64,000 nt of DNA from contig NZ_JALCLM010000001.1 in NCBI RefSeq assembly GCF_022647885.1, positions 1,426,001 to 1,490,000 of the forward strand, in the 5' to 3' direction. This DNA comes from Bifidobacterium sp. (lineage in GTDB: Bacteria > Actinomycetota > Actinomycetes > Actinomycetales > Bifidobacteriaceae). The notes under the pieces are model-generated. The model saw only the letters and a program-made list of their open reading frames with translations. It was not told the DNA's origin and searched no databases. Shown here in pieces: positions 46,101 to 56,562 of the stretch. Made by a program: the position numbers and the translations under genes. The number at the start of each line of letters is the position of its first letter. Within the stretch, counting starts at the first letter, position 1.

Positions 46101-46976
46101 TCAGGCTAGAAAAGCGGACCAACGGCCCTGCTGCTGCGTGACATGGAGATTCATGCCAAAAATACTGCTCATACGTTGATCTGTGAAGCCATGTTCAAGG
46201 TCACCACGGTAAACGATAGTCCCAGGTTGCGGGTCGTCTCCAGAGGCGGCATCCTGCTGAGCCTGAGATTCATCGCCCTGTTCACGTCCCATAATGGCAA
46301 CCTGATTAAAACCTTGGGGTATCTCTTCGAGTCGGTGAGTCACTAACAACACGCTCATAGTACTGTCTTGTGTGCCGATATCACTGAGCGCTTTGATAAC
46401 TAGTTCCCTACCGCCCAGATCAAGCCCGGTTGTCGGTTCATCAAGAATGAGTAACTCTGGTGAAGCCATTAACGATCTACATATCAACACGCGTGTGCGT
46501 TCACCTTCAGACAATTTGACCATCTGTTTGCCACACAGGTATTCAATACCAAAGCGCCTCATTAGCGCACGAGCACTTTGAATTTCCTCTTCGCTATAAC
46601 TGTCACGCCAACGACCTGTAATGGCCGTAAGTGCCGTCACTACTGCGTCAAGAGGGTCTTCATTGGGCGGGAACGCGCGCGAAAGCTCAGCTGAGCTCAA
46701 TCCAATCCTGTTCCTGTATGAGAACACATCGACTTTGCCTAGTCGATTACCTAAAATGTCAACGGTCCCTGAGCTTGGATAACCTCTGGTACTCATCATG
46801 GCCACAAGACTCGATTTGCCGATACCATTTGGACCAAATAGTACCCACTTCTCTCCTGGCTCAATGCGGAGATTAACATTATGAAGAATTACACGCCGCT
46901 GTCTGCGGAACTCTACATGCTGAAGATCTATCGCAGCATCAGACCACCGTTGACCTTTGTTGACCGCAAGACTCAT
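46101..46976 (-). CDS. Orphan ABC ATPase (YlmA/ModF-like)
   Basis: A 291-residue soluble ABC ATPase. Walker A is LFGPNGIGKSSLVAMMSTRG, the signature LSEGERTRVLICRSLM and Walker [13 protein letters not shown]. The usual Q-loop region is replaced by IGLSSAELSRAFPPNED. The C-terminus ends in a short hydrophobic tail rather than a membrane domain. The family (YlmA and ModF relatives) is often found without a permease, and function is unproven. It lies 46 nt after glgA on the same strand, and may be co-transcribed with it. Confidence is in the family only. Confidence 0.85.
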   Translation of the reverse strand: MSLAVNKGQRWSDAAIDLQHVEFRRQRRVILHNVNLRIEPGEKWVLFGPNGIGKSSLVAMMSTRGYPSSGTVDILGNRLGKVDVFSYRNRIGLSSAELSRAFPPNEDPLDAVVTALTAITGRWRDSYSEEEIQSARALMRRFGIEYLCGKQMVKLSEGERTRVLICRSLMASPELLILDEPTTGLDLGGRELVIKALSDIGTQDSTMSVLLVTHRLEEIPQGFNQVAIMGREQGDESQAQQDAASGDDPQPGTIVYRGDLEHGFTDQRMSSIFGMNLHVTQQQGRWSAFLA

Positions 46977-47022
46977 ATCTCAACCTCGCCCTTACTGATA
47001 CGCGTCGTTTTACTAACAACGA

Positions 47023-48252
47023 TTAATCTTTTTGCAGCGCCCTGCGATATACCTCAATAGTCTCTTGCGCGATACGTTCCCATGAGAATAAGTCCTGTGC
47101 ACGCTCAAATCCAGCCTTGCCCATCACTTTAGCTCTATCTAGATCATGGAACATATTGTCAATGGCATCAGCCATATCTTGCACGAACACTTCTGGGTTG
47201 GTTGGCGTTCCTGTACCATCGTGCAATTGTTCAAGTGGCACTAATGTGCCAGTGACGCCATCTTCTACTACCTCTGGGATACCTCCAGTAGCACTTGCTA
47301 CAACGGGAAGGCCGCAAGCCATAGCCTCGAGATTCACGATGCCCAAAGGCTCATAAATACTTGGGCAAATAAAGACGTCAGAGCCATGCTCAAGAGCACA
47401 TAACTCAGGTCGCGGGAGCATCTCCTCAATCCAAATGATGTTGCCGCGTTCTTGTTGTAACTGTGCAAATCCTGCTTTTACTTCCGCGGCAATTTCTGGC
47501 GTATCTGGAGCACCTGCACATAATACGATCTGGATACTGGCATCTATGCGGTGAAGAGCTTGGAGCAGATATGGCAGACCCTTTTGCCTTGTTATTCGTC
47601 CCACGAAAAGCAAGGTCGGCTTCTGACGATCAATGCCGTAACGGTCGAATACGCCCCATGCTGCTGCATCATCCGCTGGACGAACGAAATCACTCATCGT
47701 GATACCGTTGTGCACCACATCGACTCTATCCGGATTAACTTTCGGGTAAGCGCTGAGAATGTCTTGTTTCATACCGGCAGAAACTGCGATGATCCGATCG
47801 GCTGATTCATACGCATCTCTCTCAGCCCACGAACTTAGACGGTAACCCCCACCAAGCTGCTCGGCCTTCCAAGGGCGGAAGGGTTCTAGGCTGTGAGCAG
47901 TAATAACAAGAGGAATGTCATGAAGTTGAGAGGCCAAACGACCCGCCAAACATGCATACCATGTGTGCGCATGTACCACATCTGCGCTGACGTCCTGTGC
48001 CATTTGTAGATCCACGCCAAAAGTTTTTAATACAGTATCGGCTTGTTGTAATTCCGTCGGAACGTTATACCCAACAATATCCAGCGAATGACCAAACTGT
48101 TGATGGTCATAGTGCTGTTCTCGAGGACCATCAAACGCGCGAACAGTAACATCAATACGTTCTGCCAAGACTTTGGATAATTCCTCAACATGTACGCCAG
48201 CTCCACCATAAACGTGTGGCGGATATTCGCGTGTAAGTATGTCAACCTTCAT
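47023..48252 (-). CDS. glgA: Glycogen synthase / alpha-maltose-1-phosphate synthase (GlgA/GlgM actinobacterial type)
   Basis: A GT4-fold glycosyltransferase of 409 residues. The N-terminus has LTREYPPHVYGGAGVHVEEL, the nucleotide-sugar pocket. The C-terminal domain has LLFVGRITRQKGLPYLLQAL and the GT4 acceptor motif YEPLGIVNLEAMACGLPVV (E-x7-E). Mycobacterial members of this group, once called GlgA, were shown to make maltose-1-phosphate from ADP-glucose (GlgM). Which reaction is performed here cannot be judged without glgE or treS, which are not in the window. ATG 48252 follows AGGAGG. Confidence 0.92.
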   Translation of the reverse strand: MKVDILTREYPPHVYGGAGVHVEELSKVLAERIDVTVRAFDGPREQHYDHQQFGHSLDIVGYNVPTELQQADTVLKTFGVDLQMAQDVSADVVHAHTWYACLAGRLASQLHDIPLVITAHSLEPFRPWKAEQLGGGYRLSSWAERDAYESADRIIAVSAGMKQDILSAYPKVNPDRVDVVHNGITMSDFVRPADDAAAWGVFDRYGIDRQKPTLLFVGRITRQKGLPYLLQALHRIDASIQIVLCAGAPDTPEIAAEVKAGFAQLQQERGNIIWIEEMLPRPELCALEHGSDVFICPSIYEPLGIVNLEAMACGLPVVASATGGIPEVVEDGVTGTLVPLEQLHDGTGTPTNPEVFVQDMADAIDNMFHDLDRAKVMGKAGFERAQDLFSWERIAQETIEVYRRALQKD

Positions 48253-48291
48253 CCTTGAAGCCTCCTCAACTTAGGGTTTATACTTCAGTTT

Positions 48292-48741
48292 TTATACTGC
48301 AGTACCATAATCATCAAGATTTGGGTTCTCTTTCGGCGATCCACCAACGAAAAAGAGGCTCAAAACACCTATTGCAAATACTGATGAAATAGTAATCACC
48401 AACCACATCGGTACATTAGACAACCACATGATTACCAAAAATGATGCGCAAGAGATAACAATGAGAACCCAACTCAGCAGACGTAACCATTGCCTTGTGG
48501 ACTGAGGCATATGAATAGCGTTCGGTGTAGTACGCCCAGCAGAGGAGTCAAGCTGCGCAATCGTCCCGCCTGAAGGTTTCCACTCTATATCTTCATGCTC
48601 TTGAAGTCGCCTAGAACGCTCTTGCAAGGCATGTTCGTCAATCATTCCAGACCGTCCACGACCGTTGGTCTGATCATACTGGCTGGGTATGCCTCGCCGA
48701 TCGCTTCTTGCTTGTGCTCGTCTCTGTGCACGATTGGACAT
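48292..48741 (-). CDS. Conserved-looking small membrane protein
   Basis: A 149-residue product I cannot assign. The N-terminal half is polar and basic (RAQRRAQARSDRRG), followed by two hydrophobic segments (WVLIVISCASFLVIMWL and LVITISSVFAIGVLSLFFV) and a short acidic end. The N-terminus should be cytosolic by the positive-inside rule. ATG 48741 is preceded by GGAAGGA. It lies 39 nt upstream of glgA on the same strand. Confidence 0.7.
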   Translation of the reverse strand: MSNRAQRRAQARSDRRGIPSQYDQTNGRGRSGMIDEHALQERSRRLQEHEDIEWKPSGGTIAQLDSSAGRTTPNAIHMPQSTRQWLRLLSWVLIVISCASFLVIMWLSNVPMWLVITISSVFAIGVLSLFFVGGSPKENPNLDDYGTAV

Positions 48742-48787
48742 CCTGGTCCTTCCTGTTGTATCTCTCCAGTTGATATCACTGGCACAT

Positions 48788-48836
48788 TCATCGCAAAGAG
48801 GCTAGTGAAAATCTATCTAACACCACTTTGCGATGA
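48788..48836 (-). terminator. Hairpin after gltD
   Basis: TCATCGCAAAG (48788-48798) and CTTTGCGATGA (48826-48836) form an 11-bp perfect stem, with a 27-nt loop, starting 15 nt past the gltD stop. It probably ends the gltBD transcript. Confidence 0.55.
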
Positions 48837-48850
48837 CAAGTAATGCTAGT

Positions 48851-50383
48851 TTATCGCGGAAGCATCATTGGACGTTGCGAGGCAAACACCGGAGCTGGGA
48901 GCTCAGTAGCACCCGTGAGGAAGTCGTCAACCGAAGCAGCACAGCTACGTCCTTCGGAAATTGCCCAAACCACTAAGGATTGACCTCTTCCAGCATCTCC
49001 ACAGACGAATACGCCATCCTGGTTGGTTGCAAATTGATCATTGCGTGCCACGTTTCCGCGCGGATCCAATTCCACAGGAATCTGATCTACCAAAGTTGTG
49101 GTATCAGGATGCAAGAATCCGACTGACAATAATACAAGATCGGCAGGTAACACCCTTTCGGTACCTTCTTGCCTGGTGAATGGACCGTTCTCTCCAGGTG
49201 CCACATCGACAACTCGTAGACCTGTTACATGGCCATGCTCATCAGCAATAAAACTATCCGCAGCGGTGTTTTCGGTGATATTCACTTCGGCACCACGAGC
49301 ATCTTCATCCAGGAATTCCACAGAATCTGTGCTGTATAGGTAGGTGCCACCCTCTTCCATCGAAGAGGTTTTCTGGTATGTGCGTGCATATGTTGGCCAA
49401 GGATTAGCGTCTGGGCGTTCTTCTGGCTCCTGCGGCATAATTTGTAATACAGTTACGGACTTGGCACCCTGTCGTAGTGACGTGCCCAAGCAGTCAGAAC
49501 CGGTGTCACCTCCACCAATCACGATTACATGCTTATCTGTCGCGGTGATGTCGTTGATTGCTTCCTTACCCCAAACACGACGAGTTGCATCAGGCAAGAA
49601 GTCCATCGCATAGTGAATACCTTTGAGCTCACGACCAGTGATAGAGATATTACGTGGCACAGTTGAACCGATGGCGACCACAACTGCATCGTAACGACTG
49701 CGTAAATCATCCCAAGTGATGTCTTTGCCAATCTCAGTACTAGTGCGGAAACGAGTGCCCTCGGCTTCCATCTGCTCTACGCGCTTATCAAGCAGACTCT
49801 TATCGAGTTTGAAGTTAGGAATCCCATAGCGCATCAGGCCACCAATAGCATCCGCACGTTCATACACCACGACTGTGTGACCTGCTCTGGTAAGTTGTTG
49901 GGCGCATGCTAAGCCTGCTGGACCTGAGCCGACAACAGCGACCGTCATATCGGTAAGGCGCTGGGGTGGCTGAGGCTTGACGTAATCAAGTTCCCATGCC
50001 TGATCGATGATTGTCTGCTCGTCAAGCTTGATCATAGTCGGTGGTTGATGAATACCGAGCACACACGCCTGTTCACAAGGAGCTGGACAAATACGACCGG
50101 TAACCTCTGGGAAGTTGTTCGTCACAGAAAGACGGTTATATGCGTCCTCCCACTTCTCTTGACGAACCAAGTCATTGAACTCTGGAATGATATTGCCCAG
50201 AGGGCACCCTGTCATGCAGAATGGCGTTCCACAATCCATGCAACGAGCAGCCTGAATTGTTGTCCAAGGCTGCAAACCTTTTTCAGCATGGACATCGAAC
50301 CAATCCTGAACTCTTTCATTAACTGGACGCTCAGCCAGTTCCTGACGGGTACGGACTTTCAAAAATCCTCTTGGATCTCCCAT
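48851..50383 (-). CDS. gltD: Glutamate synthase small subunit
   Basis: Supplies electrons from NADPH to GltB. It has 510 residues: an N-terminal iron-sulfur part with CMDCGTPFCMTGCPLGNIIP, a second cluster CPAPCEQAC, an FAD site VAVVGSGPAGLACAQQL and an NADPH site VIVIGGGDTGSDCLGT. The C-terminal FAD segment is GVFVCGDAGRGQSLVVWAI. ATG 50383 starts one base after the gltB stop with AAGGAG upstream, so the earlier frame start inside gltB is rejected. Together with GltB it converts 2-oxoglutarate and glutamine to two glutamates. Confidence 0.97.
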   Translation of the reverse strand: MGDPRGFLKVRTRQELAERPVNERVQDWFDVHAEKGLQPWTTIQAARCMDCGTPFCMTGCPLGNIIPEFNDLVRQEKWEDAYNRLSVTNNFPEVTGRICPAPCEQACVLGIHQPPTMIKLDEQTIIDQAWELDYVKPQPPQRLTDMTVAVVGSGPAGLACAQQLTRAGHTVVVYERADAIGGLMRYGIPNFKLDKSLLDKRVEQMEAEGTRFRTSTEIGKDITWDDLRSRYDAVVVAIGSTVPRNISITGRELKGIHYAMDFLPDATRRVWGKEAINDITATDKHVIVIGGGDTGSDCLGTSLRQGAKSVTVLQIMPQEPEERPDANPWPTYARTYQKTSSMEEGGTYLYSTDSVEFLDEDARGAEVNITENTAADSFIADEHGHVTGLRVVDVAPGENGPFTRQEGTERVLPADLVLLSVGFLHPDTTTLVDQIPVELDPRGNVARNDQFATNQDGVFVCGDAGRGQSLVVWAISEGRSCAASVDDFLTGATELPAPVFASQRPMMLPR

Positions 50384-50384
50384 A

Positions 50385-53300
50385 TCAGTGAGCTCCTTCC
50401 ATGACGTGCTCGTACACGTTTTCCCAAGCGCCTGGCTCGTTGAAATCAACATTATCGCGTTGTGCCTGATCCATAACCTTGGTCATAGCTAGGTATTGCG
50501 TTGGGACAACGTGAGTAAAACGTGTGATTGAAGTCTGCCAATTCTTCAGCAATTCCTTAGCAATGGCGGAATCGCACTCCTCAGCATGACGTTTAACTAA
50601 CTCGTGAACTACTGATGCATGATGCTCATCAAGAGGTAGGAATTGCAAAGAACCGTTTACAGCAGCGCTCGGATTAACTCGTGTCATATCCAAATCAAGC
50701 ACATATGCATTACCACCTGAGAAGCCAGCACCAAAGTTCCTGCCCGTCTTACCAAGAACTAGCACAGTTCCGCCAGTCATGTACTCGCAACCGTGGTCTC
50801 CGACACCTTCGACTACAAAGCTTGCGCCGCCATTACGCACAGCAAAACGCTCCCCTGCTAAACCAGCAACGAACATCTCGCCAGATGTAGCTCCAAAGCC
50901 AGTCACATTGCCACAAATCACATTGTTATGGGGATCAAACTGAATATCCTCAGGTGGTCGAACAATAATCCGTCCTCCCGAAAGACCTTTGCCTGCGTAA
51001 TCATTGACTTCGCCATAGACTCTGAGCGTCTCTCCCTTGGGTATAAACGCCCCCAGAGATTGACCCCCTGAACCGTGAAGGGTCAAATCAATAGTGTCAT
51101 CTGGCAGACCCTCAGCTTTGTATCGCTTCGTAATCTCGTATCCCAACATCGTGCCGACGGTACGGTTCACATTGCGAATCGGCAAATCGATTCTGACTGG
51201 TTCTTTGTGCTCAAGAGCAGCTTGTGCCAAAGCAATAAATTGATTGTCAATAGCCTTGTCCAAGTCGTGTTTCTGGTCGATGGTGTGATGAAGCACCGTG
51301 CCAGGTGTTGGTCCTGCGGGCATCAACACATTACTGAGATCGATACCACCAGACTTCCAGCGTTTGATTGCCTCGTTCTGATCAAGGCACTCCACATGAC
51401 CGACTGCTTCTTCGAGCGTTCTGAAACCTAACTCAGCAAGAATCTCACGCACTTCTTCTGCAATGTACATGAAGAAGTTCACCACATGCTCAGGTTTTCC
51501 AGTGAAGCGTGCACGCAATTCAGGATCTTGCGTTGCAATACCTTGCGGGCATGTGTTCTTATGGCAAGCACGCATCATGACGCAACCTTCGACCATAAGT
51601 GCAGCTGTAGCAAAACCAAATTCTTCAGCACCCAGCAAGGCAGCAACAACCACATCTCTACCCGTTTTCAACTCGCCGTCACATTGCACGACGATTCTGC
51701 TGCGCAGGCCATTAAGGATGAGGGTTTGCTGTGTTTCTGACAGACCTATTTCCCAAGGAGTACCAGCATGCTTAATAGCGTTAAGCGGAGCCGCACCAGT
51801 ACCGCCGTCGTAGCCTGAAATCAACACTACGTCGGCATGGCATTTAGCCACACCAGCCGCGATTGTTCCTACACCAAACTCTGAAACGAGCTTGACATGG
51901 ATGCGTGCCTTTGGATTAGCCATCTTCGCATCATTAATCAACTGTTTCAGGTCTTCAATGGAATAAATATCGTGATGCGGCGGTGGTGAAATTAGCTCAA
52001 CACCTGGAGTGGCATGACGTACTTTAGCAATCCACGGTGGAACCTTAGCGCCCGGAAGATGCCCTCCCTCGCCAGGTTTTGCACCTTGTGCGAGTTTGAT
52101 TTGCAAATCCGTTGCCGAAACAAGATAATCGCTGGTCACGCCGAAGCGTGCAGAAGCAATTTGTTTGATACGGCTCGTTCGTGCAGGATCACTAATACGA
52201 TCATCTGATTCTCCGCCTTCACCGGAATTGGAGCGCGCGCCAATCTGATTCATCGCTATAGCTAGGGTCTCGTGAGCTTCTTGAGAAATTGAGCCATAAC
52301 TCATCGCACCAGTGGAGAAACGTTTAACAATCTCACTAGCTGCTTCAACCTCGTTGATATCAATAGCTTTGCGATGAGAATCAAATTTCATCAGGCCGCG
52401 CAGAGTCATCAAACGGTTCGACGCGTCATTGATATGTGCAGAATACTGCTTGAACATATCGTAATTGCCACGTTGCGTAGACTGTTGCAGCAAGAAAATA
52501 GCGTCAGGATCATTGAGATGATCCTCACCAGTGCGGCGCCACTTATAATCGCCACCTGTTCGCAAATTCCTGTGAGGACGAGCAGTCCACTGGGTTGGAT
52601 AAGCGACACGATGTCTAATGGCCACTTCTTCGGCGAGCTCGGTCAGACCTACACCGCCGACGCGTGAGGTAGTACCTGTGAAGTACTCCTCAACAGTGTG
52701 CTCATCTAGTCCCACAGCCTCGAAGAGTTGAGAGCCACGGTACGACATAATGGTGCTCACACCCATCTTGCTCATAATTTTGAGAACACCGGTGCTGAGA
52801 GCTTTGATGAGATTTTCAGAAGCCCTCGATGCGCTGACTTTCACATATCCATTTGCTGAAAGGTTCTCAACAGACTCCAAAGCCAAGTAGGGGTTAACAC
52901 ATGCAGCTCCGTATGCGATGAGCAGAGCAACATGATGCACCTCTCTCACATCTCCAGCTTCAACAGCCAAAGAAACCTGAGTACGTGTGTGGCGTCTCAG
53001 TAAGTGGTGTTGCACAGCACTAGTAAGCAACAACGAAGGAATCGGGCCCCAAGTATGGTTCGAATCACGGTCGGAAAGGACAATGAAATTCTTACCTTCA
53101 GCGATAGCGGCATCAACTTCGGAGAATATCTCTTCCAAACGATGACTCATTGCTTCGCCACCACCAGCAACCTGATACAGACCACGAACCGTATAAGGCT
53201 TGTAATAACCACCAAGAATCTTTGCTTTGTCAAGCCGCTTAAGTTGTGCCATTTGATCTGAATCAACTACTGGCAAAGGAATAAGAATCTTTTTAGCATG

Positions 53301-54956
53301 CAATTCAGAATCTTCGAGCAAATTAGGTTCTGGACCAATTGCTGATTCCAAACAGGTCACTATTTCTTCGCGTTCCCAGTCCAGAGGCGGATTGGTTACC
53401 TGCGCGAATTTCTGTGTGAAGTAATCAAATAGCATCCTTGAACGTGACGAAAGCACCGCCATAGGCGCATCGTTACCCATTGAACCTAGCGGTTCCTTGC
53501 CGGTATTTGCCATTGGTGCGAGGAGGAGCTTCAAATCCTCTTCGGTATAGCCGAATGCTCGCTGTCTACGCTGCACTGACATACCCGAATGGCTTACATG
53601 CTCACGAGTCGGCAATTCGTTCATCTCAACACTATTGCCCTCGACCCACTGGCGGTATGGGTGTTGCGCGGCTAAATCACTCTTAATCTCCTCATCAGGA
53701 ACAATCCTGCCTGACGCGGTATCAACAAGGAACATCCGTCCTGGTTCAAGCCGTCCTTTAGCAACGATATCGTGCTGTGGAATTTCATTGAGTACACCAG
53801 CCTCAGAAGCCAATACGACATGGCCGTCTTTAGTGAGTTGCCAACGGCCTGGTCGCAAACCATTGCGGTCAAGCTGAGCACCGACCAAAGTACCATCAGT
53901 AAACACAATGTTGGCGGGACCGTCCCATGGCTCAATCAAGGTGTTGTTGTATTCATAGAACGCTTTTACATCGGGATCAAGTGTTTGATCTTTTTCCCAC
54001 GCTGGAGGAAGCATCATGAGTACCGCATGTGGCAGCGATCGCCCAGCAAGATGGAGGAGCTCCAAGGTTTCATCGAAAGTACCAGAGTCCGAATAACCAG
54101 GTGTATTAATGGGCAACAACGAAGGCATATCGCCAAGCGCCTGAGAATTCAACCGTCCCTCACGAGCAGAAACCCAATTGCGATTGCCTTGGATTGTGTT
54201 AATTTCGCCGTTGTGAGCTAATAAGCGGAAGGGCTGAGCTAAAGGCCAGCTTGGGAAAGTATTCGTCGAAAAACGTGAATGGACGATAGCAATCTGCGCC
54301 TTCATTCCTTCGTCAGATAAATCAGGGAAGAACGGGCGCAGCTGTTTAGTGGTCAACATACCTTTATACGTCAGTGTCCGTGTGGATAACGAGGCAAAAT
54401 ACACACCCACTTCGTGTTCAGCACGCTTGCGTACTCGGAAAACACGTCGTTCAAGATCAAAGCCAGTGATCTTAGCATCTTCATCGGCTAGAACTAAGGT
54501 TTTAAAAGACGGCATTGTAGCTAGAGCTTGTAAACCAAGACCATCAGGATTAGTGGGGACCACGCGCCACGCAAGAACCGTCAGACCTTCTTCTTGTGCA
54601 ATGGCAGCAATCCTCTGTTCCTGCTGGCTGCTCGTAGCAATATCACGATCGAGGAAAGCCATTCCTGCTGCATAGGCACCAAGTTCTGGCAGTGCAACAT
54701 CCGTAGTAGCGCGCATGAATTCATCAGGCATACTCAGCAGTATTCCGGCACCGTCACCAGTGTTTTCCTCTGCGCCGACAGCACCTCGATGATCGAGATT
54801 CATCAACACCTCAATGGCGTTCTCAACAATTTGACGCTCAGGTACTTTATTGAGCGTAGCGACCATACCCACACCGCAGGCGTCATGCTCCGCATTCGGG
54901 TCGTACATCCCGTGTGGAGCGTGGATCGTGAGATCTAGCGGGGCTTTTAAGGTCAC
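50385..54956 (-). CDS. gltB: Glutamate synthase large subunit
   Basis: Cytosolic glutamate synthase alpha subunit, about 1523 residues. The amidotransferase domain has its nucleophile Cys in EHDACGVGMVATL, close to the N-terminus, and so after removal of a propeptide of about 26 residues. The FMN/synthase domain has GANSNSGEGGE-like GARSNSGEGGESD and KPGEGGHLPGAKV. The 3Fe-4S ligands are in MRACHKNTCPQGIATQDPEL. The C-terminal GXGXG region has GDHGCEYMTGGTVLVLG. The frame opens at GTG 54965; GTG 54956 has AGGTGA 5 nt upstream and is slightly preferred. It heads gltBD. Confidence 0.97.
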   Translation of the reverse strand: MTLKAPLDLTIHAPHGMYDPNAEHDACGVGMVATLNKVPERQIVENAIEVLMNLDHRGAVGAEENTGDGAGILLSMPDEFMRATTDVALPELGAYAAGMAFLDRDIATSSQQEQRIAAIAQEEGLTVLAWRVVPTNPDGLGLQALATMPSFKTLVLADEDAKITGFDLERRVFRVRKRAEHEVGVYFASLSTRTLTYKGMLTTKQLRPFFPDLSDEGMKAQIAIVHSRFSTNTFPSWPLAQPFRLLAHNGEINTIQGNRNWVSAREGRLNSQALGDMPSLLPINTPGYSDSGTFDETLELLHLAGRSLPHAVLMMLPPAWEKDQTLDPDVKAFYEYNNTLIEPWDGPANIVFTDGTLVGAQLDRNGLRPGRWQLTKDGHVVLASEAGVLNEIPQHDIVAKGRLEPGRMFLVDTASGRIVPDEEIKSDLAAQHPYRQWVEGNSVEMNELPTREHVSHSGMSVQRRQRAFGYTEEDLKLLLAPMANTGKEPLGSMGNDAPMAVLSSRSRMLFDYFTQKFAQVTNPPLDWEREEIVTCLESAIGPEPNLLEDSELHAKKILIPLPVVDSDQMAQLKRLDKAKILGGYYKPYTVRGLYQVAGGGEAMSHRLEEIFSEVDAAIAEGKNFIVLSDRDSNHTWGPIPSLLLTSAVQHHLLRRHTRTQVSLAVEAGDVREVHHVALLIAYGAACVNPYLALESVENLSANGYVKVSASRASENLIKALSTGVLKIMSKMGVSTIMSYRGSQLFEAVGLDEHTVEEYFTGTTSRVGGVGLTELAEEVAIRHRVAYPTQWTARPHRNLRTGGDYKWRRTGEDHLNDPDAIFLLQQSTQRGNYDMFKQYSAHINDASNRLMTLRGLMKFDSHRKAIDINEVEAASEIVKRFSTGAMSYGSISQEAHETLAIAMNQIGARSNSGEGGESDDRISDPARTSRIKQIASARFGVTSDYLVSATDLQIKLAQGAKPGEGGHLPGAKVPPWIAKVRHATPGVELISPPPHHDIYSIEDLKQLINDAKMANPKARIHVKLVSEFGVGTIAAGVAKCHADVVLISGYDGGTGAAPLNAIKHAGTPWEIGLSETQQTLILNGLRSRIVVQCDGELKTGRDVVVAALLGAEEFGFATAALMVEGCVMMRACHKNTCPQGIATQDPELRARFTGKPEHVVNFFMYIAEEVREILAELGFRTLEEAVGHVECLDQNEAIKRWKSGGIDLSNVLMPAGPTPGTVLHHTIDQKHDLDKAIDNQFIALAQAALEHKEPVRIDLPIRNVNRTVGTMLGYEITKRYKAEGLPDDTIDLTLHGSGGQSLGAFIPKGETLRVYGEVNDYAGKGLSGGRIIVRPPEDIQFDPHNNVICGNVTGFGATSGEMFVAGLAGERFAVRNGGASFVVEGVGDHGCEYMTGGTVLVLGKTGRNFGAGFSGGNAYVLDLDMTRVNPSAAVNGSLQFLPLDEHHASVVHELVKRHAEECDSAIAKELLKNWQTSITRFTHVVPTQYLAMTKVMDQAQRDNVDFNEPGAWENVYEHVMEGAH

Positions 54957-55210
54957 CGAAATCACCTCTTCTATGGGCAGGGGAGAACCACAAGGGTCTC
55001 ATTGATATTCTTAAACAGAGTACAGCGTCCACACTCCAAACCCTGTTTTGACGTCCAAATTACGGCGGAGCGAGTCGCAGCAACAGCCAGGTTTGTGTCT
55101 TAAACACCTGTTATTTCAACAAATTGATATCGAGATCACGCACAATGTAGTGCTTACCTCAGGGCAAATTTTTGCGTTCCATGCTACGAGTCCAAAGCGG
55201 ATTGTAGCTT

Positions 55211-56443
55211 CTACGAAAGTTCATATTCTATAGAATCGAGCACCCGCCCAATTAACGCATCATTGAGTAAGCGACCTCTAAGAGTTGGGACAATCCTTGA
55301 AGAAGGCTCTTCAATTAAACCTTCTTCATGCAGCTGTCGCAGCGTAGCTTGACTAGGTGCTGAAGCAGCGACATCCTCAATGCGAGACACAGACAGTCCC
55401 TCACGAAGCCTCAAACCCAACATAACTGTCTCTTCGATATTCTCAGTGCGATGAATGAACTCGGCATCTTTCCATGGCAAGGTATGTTGATTCAGTTGAT
55501 GTGCCCAAACACGGGGAAAAGCAATATCCCAAGCTCTGATGCCATAGCACTCTCCCACGTCGCGCGAAGAAGAGGAATCGTTGACAATATGGCGACCGTC
55601 AAGCTGATTGTAATGGGAGTGTGCACCCGGGCCAATAGCTGCCCAATCCACATTTCTCCAATACCCAAGATTATGTCGAGACTCAAAACCTGGTTTTGCC
55701 CAATTGGAGATTTCATACCAACGCAAACCTGCTTGAGAGAACAGATTGTCAGCGATCTCGTATTTGCTCGCTTCATCATCGTCATCTGGTGACGGCAATT
55801 CGCCGCGCCGCACCTGACGTCCCATCTTTGTTGTCGGCTCCAAAGAAAGCGCATATGCGGAAATATGTGTAACGTCGAGTGCCAATGCGGTTTCTACGCT
55901 TAACCTCCAGTCTTCGATGCTCTCCCCTGGCGTGCCATAAATCAGATCAACACTAACCTCGAGACCAAGATGTTTTGCGGCAGCCACATTCGAGCTCACA
56001 TTCGCTGGCGTATGTGTACGATCTAACGTTTTTAGCACATGGGGCACGGCCGATTGCATGCCGAATGACACTCTGGTGAAGCCACCAGCTTTCAACGTTG
56101 CCAGATACGACTCATCAACGGTATCAGGATTTGCCTCAGTGGTAATTTCAGCGTCAGCTTCGATGCCCCATACTTCGCCCGCTGCCTTCACCAGTCTCAC
56201 CAAGTCGTCAGCCGGTAAAGTCGTCGGGGTGCCGCCGCCGAAGAAGACCGTCGAAATTGGAGGTTCGACGATGCCATGTTCAAGCTGCCACCGTTTGAGA
56301 ATAGCCATTTCCTGAATTGCCATATTGGCGAAATTCGATCTGCTGGCACCCTCACCGAGGTCCATCGCCGTGTATGTGTTGAAATCACAATATCCACAGC
56401 GTCGGAGGCAAAACGGTACATGAATGTATAACTCAAAAGTCAT
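55211..56443 (-). CDS. hemW: Radical SAM heme chaperone HemW
   Basis: A radical SAM protein of 410 residues in the HemN/HemW group. The cluster motif is FCLRRCGYCDFNTY with CxxxCxxC. Downstream are FFGGGTPTTLP and VSFGMQSAVPHVLKTLDRTH, as in HemW. It lacks the N-terminal extension and the additional Cys found in true coproporphyrinogen dehydrogenase HemN, so a heme chaperone role is favoured. ATG 56443 has GAGGAGG 8 nt upstream. It follows lepA by 119 nt, a conserved neighbourhood in Gram-positives. Confidence 0.93.
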   Translation of the reverse strand: MTFELYIHVPFCLRRCGYCDFNTYTAMDLGEGASRSNFANMAIQEMAILKRWQLEHGIVEPPISTVFFGGGTPTTLPADDLVRLVKAAGEVWGIEADAEITTEANPDTVDESYLATLKAGGFTRVSFGMQSAVPHVLKTLDRTHTPANVSSNVAAAKHLGLEVSVDLIYGTPGESIEDWRLSVETALALDVTHISAYALSLEPTTKMGRQVRRGELPSPDDDDEASKYEIADNLFSQAGLRWYEISNWAKPGFESRHNLGYWRNVDWAAIGPGAHSHYNQLDGRHIVNDSSSSRDVGECYGIRAWDIAFPRVWAHQLNQHTLPWKDAEFIHRTENIEETVMLGLRLREGLSVSRIEDVAASAPSQATLRQLHEEGLIEEPSSRIVPTLRGRLLNDALIGRVLDSIEYELS

Positions 56444-56562
56444 TTGTTTTCCCTCCTCAATATGACTAGACCTCAGCTGTTCTCAGCAAAATTGATGCCG
56501 ATATTTCGATAGCATGCCTCGGTTAACACACTTATCTATGGTGATATGAGTAATCAGACTAT

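Noticed and set aside
52000-53300. tRNA T-loop-like GTTCGAATC near 53055
   Set aside because: It is within gltB coding sequence and has no acceptor stem or anticodon arm around it. The same holds for GATTCGAAC near 10370 in uvrA.
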